Source: Opitutia bacterium (GTDB lineage: Bacteria; Verrucomicrobiota; Verrucomicrobiia; Opitutales; Opitutaceae). Taken from it: DNA of 37,888 nt. This document shows positions 32,598 through 37,888 of the stretch, one piece after another (within the stretch, counting starts at the first letter, position 1; each line of letters starts with the position of its first letter). The translations under genes and the position numbers were made by a program. The notes under the pieces were generated by a model that was given only the letters and a program-made list of their open reading frames with translations, ran no database searches and was not told where the DNA came from. The stretch spans positions 29,848-67,735 of the forward strand of contig PLOH01000035.1 in NCBI GenBank assembly GCA_003142955.1. Reading direction: 5' to 3'.

Positions 32598-33380
32598 ATG
32601 AGCCGCGAGCGTTGTTATCGCTGTTTCTGGCCGAAGGCGCTGTGCTGGTGCGATTCCATCCGCCCGATGCCGACGCGCGCGAAGTTCGTGTTCCTCATGC
32701 ATCCGAAGGAGTACAAGGATCAGCGGACCGGCACCGGCCGGCTCACGCACCTCTGTCTGGCTGACAGCGAACTGCACATGGGCATCGGCTTCGACGAGCA
32801 CGCAGCCGTGCAGGCGCTGATCCGCGATCCGGCGAATTTCCCGATGCTGTTGTATCCGGGGCCGCTGGCGCGGGTTCTTCCCGGCGGCGTGCAGCCGGCG
32901 GAACTCGCGGGCCGGCGGCTGGTCGTTTTTCTGCTCGACGGCACCTGGGCGTGCGCCGCGAAGATGCTCCGGCTCAGCCCAAGCCTCCGGCGATTGCCAC
33001 GGATCATGTTTCCGCCGGCGGCGCCGAGCCGCTTCGTCATCAAGCAGCAGCCGGTGACCGGATGCCTTTCGACGCTGGAGGCGACGCACGAACTGCTCCT
33101 CGCGCTGGAGCGCGCGGGACTCGACCGCTATGCGCTGCCCGAACAACTGCCCGGGCTGTTTAACCGGATGCAGGACTTCCTGATCCGCTGCGCGCAGGAT
33201 CCCTCGCGCCCAGGTTACCGGCGCCAGCCCTACGGCGAGCCCGGGCAGCGCCGGGAAACGCGCGGACGGGGCACCGCCCGCCCGCTGAAGTTGTTTCCGG
33301 CCCTGCCGGACGCGGACGCAGGCGGCTGCAGGCGGCGCGGCCGGCGCCAAGCCCATAACGCCGGACCAGGTGGTGGATGA
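32598..33380 (+). CDS. tapT: DTW-domain tRNA aminocarboxypropyltransferase
   Basis: A 260-residue DTW-domain protein of the family that transfers the 3-amino-3-carboxypropyl group of SAM to uridine in tRNA (acp3U). The N-terminus holds a likely zinc site: C6, C9, C16 and C18 in CYRCFWPKALCWC. The region HPKEYKDQRTGTGRL is characteristic, and the family signature is D114-G-T-W117 in FLLDGTWACA. The C-terminal tail from about 210 is Arg/Gly-rich and low complexity. ATG 32598 gives MSRERCYRC; the upstream TTG adds only six residues. It is a single gene between the accessory segment and a REP-like element. Confidence 0.85.
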   Translation: MSRERCYRCFWPKALCWCDSIRPMPTRAKFVFLMHPKEYKDQRTGTGRLTHLCLADSELHMGIGFDEHAAVQALIRDPANFPMLLYPGPLARVLPGGVQPAELAGRRLVVFLLDGTWACAAKMLRLSPSLRRLPRIMFPPAAPSRFVIKQQPVTGCLSTLEATHELLLALERAGLDRYALPEQLPGLFNRMQDFLIRCAQDPSRPGYRRQPYGEPGQRRETRGRGTARPLKLFPALPDADAGGCRRRGRRQAHNAGPGGG

Positions 33381-33393
33381 CAACAATGGTAGA

Positions 33394-33490
33394 GCGCGTT
33401 ATCCGTAACGCGCCGCGTGCGTCTTGTGGACAAACTGCGCCACCCGCTGAGCATTCCGAGATTCAAAAAAACGCGCTGACGGAGCAGCGC
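33394..33490. repeat. REP-like element between the DTW and HAD genes
   Basis: Hairpin GCGCGTTA-TCCG-TAACGCGC (33394-33413) and, 59 bases further, GCGCTG/CAGCGC (33473-33490) form a paired two-hairpin layout with further matching ends (GGTAGAGCGC and GCGCCCTCC). They lie in the 198-base gap. Confidence 0.6.
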
Positions 33491-33578
33491 CCTCCACCGG
33501 CATTGCCCGGAAGGAATTTGGAGCGCTCCGCGGTTTCAGTTGCAAGCGGGCGTGGGGTTTGCTCTCTTGCGCGGCTTC

Positions 33579-34196
33579 ATGCAACTCGACATTCCCGAGG
33601 GCGATTTCGCCGGCTACCTGTTCGATCTCGACGGCACGCTCGTCGACACGATGCCGCTGCACTTCGTGGCGTGGCGGCAGGCGCTGTGGCAGTGTGGTCT
33701 GGAACGGGACCTGGATGAGGATTTCTTTTACTCGCTTGGCGGGGTGCCGACGTTGTTGGTGGCGCAACGCATCGGCGAGCACTACGGCGTCAAACTCGAT
33801 GCCGCACGGGTGGAGCACGTGAAAGAGGAATTCTATCTCGAGCTTCTGCGGGACGCGAAACTGATCCGGCCCGTGGTGGCATTCGCCCGTCGCGTGGCGA
33901 AGGCCCACCCCCTCGCGATTGTCACGGGCGGAATGCCGGAAGTGGCGCAGGCGACGCTTGAATCCGCCGGCCTGAGCGCGTTGTTTCCCATTGTGGTGAC
34001 TCCGGCGGATGTGCCTTCGGGTCACGGCAAGCCGGCGCCGGACATGTTTCTGCTCGCGGCGCGGCGGATGGGTGTGGAACCCGAGCGGTGCCTGGTGTTT
34101 GAAGACGCCGAACCCGGCATCGTCGGCGCGCGCGCTGCGGGCATGCAGGTGGTGCGGGTGCCGAGTCGCGGACTCAGCCGGACTCGGGCGCCGTGA
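33579..34196 (+). CDS. HAD-superfamily phosphatase, beta-phosphoglucomutase-like
   Basis: The 205-residue enzyme has HAD motif I FDLDGTLVDTMPLH with D16 and D18, a helical cap (HFVAWRQAL), motif II IVTGG, and motifs III and IV in GHGKPAPDMFLLAARRMG and CLVFEDAEPGIVGARAAGM. It should be a small-molecule phosphatase or phosphomutase of the YqaB/beta-PGM subgroup. The substrate cannot be told from sequence. ATG 33579 was chosen over an upstream TTG at 33540. Its 3' end overlaps the convergent hydrolase-like gene by 23 bases. Confidence 0.88.
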   Translation: MQLDIPEGDFAGYLFDLDGTLVDTMPLHFVAWRQALWQCGLERDLDEDFFYSLGGVPTLLVAQRIGEHYGVKLDAARVEHVKEEFYLELLRDAKLIRPVVAFARRVAKAHPLAIVTGGMPEVAQATLESAGLSALFPIVVTPADVPSGHGKPAPDMFLLAARRMGVEPERCLVFEDAEPGIVGARAAGMQVVRVPSRGLSRTRAP

Positions 34197-35340
34197 CCAG
34201 CCGATGGATGATGACGGGGTCGCCCGCGGCAAGTCCGGAGGTGGTGGCGGCGTTGTCGTTGTTGCGCGCGAGGGAGAAGAAACCGTCGGCGTTGGCGAAC
34301 GCGACCCACAGCCCCGGCTGCACGCTGGCGAAATCGCGGCCGTAGAGGACGCGATAGGATTGTCCCTTGGCGACGATTTCAAACCACGTATCCGGCGCAA
34401 TATCGGCGGCGGAGAAATCGGAGGGCTGCGCAGTGAGGAGGAGATTGCCGTTGATCGCGGTCACTTCGGTGACCCGCGCCTCGAACCCGCCCTCGTCGAG
34501 CGGCCGCACTTGGGAGGGGCCCGGCACCGGCTCCTGGGTGGCGTCAAAAAACATCGGTGTGCCATCCACCGTTGGAAGCGCGATGGGCTGCTGGTCGATC
34601 AGGTCGACTAGGGTGCGCAGCGCCAACAAACGTTCGCGCTGGTTGACGTTGACATGGCCGTCGCGCGCCACCCTCAGGAGCAGGGGCCGGCTCGGACGTT
34701 CGAACGGCGCGGTAACGTACTTCTGTGGACTGTTGAGTTCGCTTTGATTGGTGAGAAAAACCAGGGGAATCTGCGGTTGAAGATTGAAAGGGATAAAGTC
34801 CTTTTTTTCCCGCGCCTGGAGGAGCGCGTCCACGGCCACGGCGCCCTGATAATGCCCGGCAAATTGCTCGGCGATCAGCGTGACGATCGTGCCGCCCATG
34901 GCATCGCCTTCCAGCAGGACCCGGCGCGGCTCGCCGCCGGTGGCGGCGATGTGGGCGCGGAGGTTTTCCAGGTCGGCGATGGCGTCGCGGATGATCGCGC
35001 CGTTGCGGCGAAAACTCGTCTTGGCGACCACCCAGCCCTCGTCGAGCAGGGTGCGGTGGGCCAGGTGGTCGGGATTGAGGTCGGCCACCAAGGGGGCGGT
35101 CTTCGCGCGGTAATCGTGGGCGATCAGCAGCACGCACCCGTTCCATTGATCGGGCCGGGCGATCACGAATCTCGCCCCCTCGATTTCGCCGGTTTCGAGC
35201 CTGAAGCCCGCGGTGCTTGGGGGCGACTGAGGGGTGGCCGGAGCCGCCAGGCCGGCCAAACCCGACGCGAAGATCAGGGCCGTAAGGACCGGCCGGAGCC
35301 GGCGGAAACCCGGGGAAGAATCGCGGATTGCGGCGCTCAC
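34174..35340 (-). CDS. Secreted alpha/beta-hydrolase-like protein fused to a SAM-hydrolase-type C-terminal domain
   Basis: The 388-residue product has a signal peptide (LTALIFASGLAGLAAP). An alpha/beta-hydrolase-like region follows at about 45-255: GCVLLIAHDYR, HRTLLDEGWVVAKTSFRRNG, the elbow LEGDAMGGTI and PLLLRVARDGHVNVN. At the elbow, the nucleophile position of G-x-S-x-G is Ala (A147), so esterase-type catalysis is unlikely. Residues of about 286-381 (FEARVTEVTAINGNLLLTA, VLYGRDFASVQPGLWVAFAN, then GFFSLARNNDNAATTSGLAAGDPVII) resemble the C-terminal barrel of SAM hydroxide adenosyltransferases (DUF62). Its start overlaps the stop of sua5 by 4 bases. Function unknown; both domain calls are by eye. 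Confidence 0.65.
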   Translation of the reverse strand: MSAAIRDSSPGFRRLRPVLTALIFASGLAGLAAPATPQSPPSTAGFRLETGEIEGARFVIARPDQWNGCVLLIAHDYRAKTAPLVADLNPDHLAHRTLLDEGWVVAKTSFRRNGAIIRDAIADLENLRAHIAATGGEPRRVLLEGDAMGGTIVTLIAEQFAGHYQGAVAVDALLQAREKKDFIPFNLQPQIPLVFLTNQSELNSPQKYVTAPFERPSRPLLLRVARDGHVNVNQRERLLALRTLVDLIDQQPIALPTVDGTPMFFDATQEPVPGPSQVRPLDEGGFEARVTEVTAINGNLLLTAQPSDFSAADIAPDTWFEIVAKGQSYRVLYGRDFASVQPGLWVAFANADGFFSLARNNDNAATTSGLAAGDPVIIHRLVTAPESG

Positions 35341-36368
35341 TTTGCGGCGGCCCGGCGCAGCCGGTCGTTAATCGCGAGGCCCGGGCCATTTGCCGGGGCA
35401 AGTTCCGCATGCAGCCGGGTCCAGTCGCCATGGTCCAATTGGCGAAGCAGGGAGAAGAGCCGGCGGCCCGCCGCGGCAACGTTGCCGCGGGTGCTGAGCC
35501 AAAAGACGTTTCTTGCGGCGCCTGCCCAGTCCGGCTGGCGGAAACAAATCCAGGCTTCGTTGGTGCGAGCCCGGGCCACCATGGCGGCGGTAATGCGACG
35601 GTGGGTGCGCAGGGGCCGGAGCGGGCTGTAGTGGCGGGCCATCAGACCCGGTGCCAGCGCCGGAATTGCGGGGTTCCGGCGCCGCGAGCCGACGCGAACG
35701 GGAACACCCAGCACCCGGGTGAGTTGCTCCGCGGTAATCACGCCGGGCCGCAGGAGCACGGGCCGGCGGGGATCGCGGACATCCACGATGGTGGATTCGA
35801 GCCCGTGGCGGCAGGGGCCGCCGTCCAGAATGTGCGAGATGGCCGACCCGAGACCATCCCGGACATGCGCGGCGGTGGTGGGACTGACGTAGCCGAAAGG
35901 ATTGGCGCTCGGCGCGGCGAGCGGGAGACCGCTGAGGCGCAACAGACGGCGGAGCAGCGGATGCGCGGGCATGCGCACCGCCACGCTCGACAGGCCGGCG
36001 GTCACCACGTCGGGGATGACCCGATTGCGCGGCAGTACCAGGGTGAGCGGACCAGGCCAGAATGCGTGGGCCAGCCGGGTGACCGCGTCATTGGACTCGG
36101 CAATCCGAGCCAGCATCCGCAGGTCAGCGACGTGCACGATCAGCGGATCGTTGGCGGGACGGCGTTTGGCGTGGAAAATCTGGCGGCAGGCCGCCGCATC
36201 AAAGGCGTTGGCGGCCAGGCCATAGACGGTTTCGGTGGGGACGGCCACGAGTCCGCCGCGCTGCAGGATCCGCGCGAGCCGGCGCAGGTTTTCCGGCGTG
36301 CCGCGGTAAACTTGAGCAGAGAGAGTCAAAGTCTGGCGTCTGGCCGCATCTTTCACGGTCACGGTCAT
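35337..36368 (-). CDS. sua5: L-threonylcarbamoyladenylate synthase, Sua5 type
   Basis: A 343-residue enzyme that makes threonylcarbamoyl-AMP from threonine, bicarbonate and ATP for t6A37 of tRNA. The YrdC domain at about 22-205 has VAVPTETVYGLAANAFD and the substrate motif KRRPANDPLIVHV (about 68-80), plus FWPGPLTLVL and LPLAAPSANPFGYVSPTTA. The second, C-terminal domain (about 230-343) marks it as Sua5 rather than the short TsaC form; the joining motif APGLMARHYSP is typical. The downstream hydrolase-like gene overlaps its stop by 4 bases, so they are co-transcribed. ATG 36368 fits the family length. Confidence 0.93.
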   Translation of the reverse strand: MTVTVKDAARRQTLTLSAQVYRGTPENLRRLARILQRGGLVAVPTETVYGLAANAFDAAACRQIFHAKRRPANDPLIVHVADLRMLARIAESNDAVTRLAHAFWPGPLTLVLPRNRVIPDVVTAGLSSVAVRMPAHPLLRRLLRLSGLPLAAPSANPFGYVSPTTAAHVRDGLGSAISHILDGGPCRHGLESTIVDVRDPRRPVLLRPGVITAEQLTRVLGVPVRVGSRRRNPAIPALAPGLMARHYSPLRPLRTHRRITAAMVARARTNEAWICFRQPDWAGAARNVFWLSTRGNVAAAGRRLFSLLRQLDHGDWTRLHAELAPANGPGLAINDRLRRAAAK

Positions 36369-36435
36369 TGCGGTGAATATGATCCCGCCCTCCGCCGCCG
36401 GGCCGGCGAGATCTGCAGGAGAGGCGGGCTGAAAG

Positions 36436-36463
36436 CAAAAAGCCGGAGCCCAGGCTCCGGCTC
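36436..36463 (-). terminator. rpsR: Rho-independent terminator after rpsR
   Basis: Perfect 9-base arms GCCGGAGCC/GGCTCCGGC with a 2-base loop (36442-36461) are followed on the minus strand by TTTTT (plus-strand A run 36437-36441), 30 bases beyond the rpsR stop. This is the clearest intrinsic terminator in the window. Confidence 0.8.
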
Positions 36464-36491
36464 GACGAATGCTCCACGGGCAACCGGCGGC

Positions 36492-36686
36492 CTACAAGGC
36501 CAGCAACATGTGGCGGGAGCGCTTCAGGGTTTTGGTGACGGCGCGCTGATGCTTGGACGTGAGCCCCGTGTATTTCCGCGGCAGGATCTTGCCGGTGTCG
36601 GTGACACAGCGGTTGAACATCTGCGGGCTGGTAAAGGGAATCTCGGCAGGCGTCAGAGTCTGCGGTTTCGTTTCAGGCGTGGTCAT
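36492..36686 (-). CDS. rpsR: 30S ribosomal protein bS18, stand-alone
   Basis: The 64-residue protein matches bS18: FTSPQMFNRCVTDTGKILPRKYTGLTSKHQR, then KTLKRSRHMLLAL, with the conserved rRNA-binding region RKYTGLTSKHQRAVTKTLKRSR in the middle. It has one Cys (in FNRCVTDTG) and no zinc-ribbon set. ATG 36686 gives MTTPETKPQ; the in-frame upstream codons to 36746 lie in a palindrome-containing leader. bS18 is normally encoded with rpsF and rplI, but here neither is adjacent; its neighbours are a response regulator and sua5. An intrinsic terminator follows. It may be the only copy or a paralogue. Confidence 0.9.
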   Translation of the reverse strand: MTTPETKPQTLTPAEIPFTSPQMFNRCVTDTGKILPRKYTGLTSKHQRAVTKTLKRSRHMLLAL

Positions 36687-36763
36687 GGCGAAAAGAAGTG
36701 AGGAACGGGAGAGGCTGGAGCGCAGGTTAATGTTGTCAACCTGCATTTTCCCGCTGGAAACGC

Positions 36764-37153
36764 TTACTTTTTTGTGCTCTTGGTGTCGGCGCTCAGAGCC
36801 TCCTCAGCTTTGGCCACCATCTTCTTCAGCGTGTCGTTGGAAATGGGCTTTTGTAAGCAGCCAACCACCTTCGGATGATTGATATAGTTATCGGGATTGA
36901 AGCAGCCCGACATGATGATGAAACGGGCTTGGCACTTCGTCCAGTTGGCGTAGGTCTTCATGATCTGATCGCCGCCGAGGCGGGGCAGATTCAGATCCAG
37001 CATGACGAGGTCGATGCCATTGTTGGTCTCGTCCAGCAATGCCACGGCGTGCAGGGCGTCCGACACGGCCAGCATGTCATGCCCCCACGAATGGAGAAGC
37101 TCGTAGAGCAGCGCTCGATAATCTCGGTCGTCTTCGACAAGGAGGATCTTCAT
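36764..37153 (-). CDS. Single-domain response regulator (receiver only)
   Basis: The 129-residue protein is a lone receiver domain. It has the acidic pair D8-D9 in LLVEDDRDYRALL, the phospho-acceptor D53 in VMLDLNLPRLGGDQ, S82 in FIIMSGC and the conserved Lys K102 in GCLQKPIS. No output domain follows; the tail is Lys/Asp-rich. It would act as a phospho-relay or protein-binding regulator, with an unknown kinase partner. ATG 37153 gives MKILLVEDD, the family start; the longer frame to 37174 adds seven residues of weak character. Confidence 0.92.
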   Translation of the reverse strand: MKILLVEDDRDYRALLYELLHSWGHDMLAVSDALHAVALLDETNNGIDLVMLDLNLPRLGGDQIMKTYANWTKCQARFIIMSGCFNPDNYINHPKVVGCLQKPISNDTLKKMVAKAEEALSADTKSTKK

Positions 37154-37219
37154 GTTGGGTGCAAAATGCCGCAAGACCTCGGGTCGCCGAGCCGTTCGCC
37201 GACCAGGGGGAAGTTCCTA

Positions 37220-37247
37220 GTAATAGGGTAGGGTCTTTTCACCGCAA
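37220..37247 (-). promoter_or_regulatory. Possible promoter for the response regulator
   Basis: On the minus strand TTGCGG (37242-37247) and TATTAC (37220-37225) are separated by 16 bases, about 67 bases before the ATG. It resembles a sigma-70 promoter, but the match is modest. Confidence 0.3.
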
Positions 37248-37323
37248 TGATTTAACGCGTTACGCCGTCGTGAAAAATCTCGCGGCCAAAAAGCCGGCGA
37301 AGATAAGGCCCGGTTCTGGGTGG

Positions 37324-37518
37324 TCATTCCCCGCTGCCCCGGTACTTGCGCTCCCCAGCCGTCACGGCCAATGGCAGGCGGTTGGATGGCGGAGGAAGCG
37401 GACAGGTGGCGAAAGGCGTGAATGCGCAGGGCGGATTAGCGGCTAGATTGAAATCGAGGACCACCTTCCCGTTCGTCGGTGGGGCGGCGTCGAGAAAGCG
37501 CATCGGGTAGTCATCCAA
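37324..37518 (-). pseudogene. DUF1684 gene remnant (C-terminal end)
   Basis: The last 60 residues of this frame ([20 protein letters not shown], then [20 protein letters not shown] and [10 protein letters not shown]) match the conserved C-terminal end of DUF1684 proteins, whose signature is DFN-x-A-x-NPPC-AF-x-P...CPLPPP-N-RLP...AGE. The upstream part of the family (about 150 residues or more) is not found in this frame: before position 37518 the sequence breaks. Traces such as VRGKTDVPIGNE in another frame, near 37560-37600, may be decayed upstream sequence. DUF1684 proteins are of unknown function. This is a decayed copy next to a tRNA gene. Confidence 0.72.
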
Positions 37519-37849
37519 CGCTTCCCGCCCCCGGCTTCAAGGCGGCATTCTTGCTCCTGCTCGTTGCCGATGGGAACATCGGTTTTGCCGCGCACTTCCT
37601 CGATCGTGTCTTGCGTGGCCCGGAGCCGTAATCGGCCGCCGGGCGCGCCAGGCGATGCTGCGGATGTGATGGAATAGGGTGTTCCGACTCGCCGGCTTTG
37701 GCACATCGGTTTGGCAGGCGTTATCGGCTCGACTGCACGGCAGGATGAGCTACCTAGAAACAAGCTGGGAATTCGCGAGATTTCTCGGCACATGGTAGAA
37801 CTTTGGCGGATGCTGACCATTGCGATACTGAAAGTCATTGGTGATCAAT
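37519..37849. other. Gap without a supported gene before the tRNA
   Basis: No frame here has recognisable features. The minus-strand frame of about 131 codons over 37443-37838 has shadow-like composition (many Ser/Arg, no family pattern). It may hold decayed upstream sequence of the DUF1684 relic. Confidence 0.5.
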
Positions 37850-37888
37850 GTCCCCGTAGCTCAACTGGATAGAGCAGCGGTTTCCTAA
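37850..37888 (+). tRNA. tRNA-Arg(CCU), 5' part
   Basis: The acceptor 5' strand GTCCCCG, TA, a D-arm with stem GCTC/GAGC, base 26 A, the anticodon stem GCGGT and a 7-base loop TTCCTAA give anticodon CCU for AGG codons. The window ends within the anticodon arm, so the T-arm and 3' end are not seen. Confidence 0.82.

Noticed and set aside
36722..36744. TTGACA-like sequence and GCAGGTT/AACCTGC hairpin upstream of rpsR
   Set aside because: No acceptable -10 box follows at the right distance and no T-run supports a terminator, so neither was called.
37443..37838. Minus-strand frame of 131 codons
   Set aside because: No recognisable family or start context; the DUF1684 relic is in a different frame of the same strand.

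Overview
The window is GC-rich bacterial chromosome. Its content points to a Gram-negative member of the Verrucomicrobiota, probably Opitutaceae-like. The clues are an LPS-export cluster (kdsC, lptC, lptA, lptB) followed by hprK and RNase PH, a large secreted GH78 rhamnosidase, a single-chain glycine decarboxylase, a fused 2-oxoacid dehydrogenase E1, and a very dense load of short palindromic (REP-like) repeats with one RAYT transposase. The phylum call is inference from gene content; no rRNA is present.

Layout. 1-6.7 kb: the start of a secreted HEAT-repeat protein (cut by the window edge), a small four-helix membrane protein, a secreted alpha-L-rhamnosidase, an O-methyltransferase, a damaged YdeI-like gene and a small secreted Cys/His protein. 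6.85-13.4 kb: a plus-strand run of a fused E1 alpha-beta, kdsC, lptC, lptA, lptB, hprK and rph, combining envelope biogenesis, carbon regulation and RNA processing. 13.6-18.5 kb: a Cu-type P1B ATPase and, divergently, an OPT-family transporter. 18.5-20.5 kb: a RAYT transposase inside an ordered array of REP units, then an FAH-family hydrolase. 20.5-26.1 kb: gcvP, endonuclease III and a DEAD-box helicase with a long low-complexity N-terminus. 26.3-27.9 kb: a tight arsenic-type operon of an internally deleted arsM, arsN2 and a SigZ-like sigma factor. 28.0-32.4 kb: an accessory segment, visibly less GC-rich, with a broken YhcG/DUF1016 gene and a two-gene candidate restriction-modification module. 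32.6-37.9 kb: a DTW-domain protein, a HAD phosphatase, a two-domain secreted alpha/beta-hydrolase-like protein, Sua5, a stand-alone bS18, a receiver-only response regulator, a DUF1684 relic and the 5' part of tRNA-Arg(CCU).

The strongest signal is the repeat biology. At least a dozen palindromic repeat loci of several families occupy intergenic gaps. Some repeats lie in frame inside conserved genes: two palindromic units encode related peptide inserts in the P-type ATPase, and low-complexity repeats encode linkers or loops in the E1 fusion, GcvP (twice) and the KdsC N-terminus. The RAYT gene sits exactly between the two half-units of one repeat in a three-unit array. Other notable points are an HPr kinase lacking the family's catalytic His, an ArsM without its SAM-binding core, an alpha/beta-hydrolase fold without its nucleophile Ser fused to a domain resembling the C-terminal barrel of SAM hydrolases, and the candidate restriction module.
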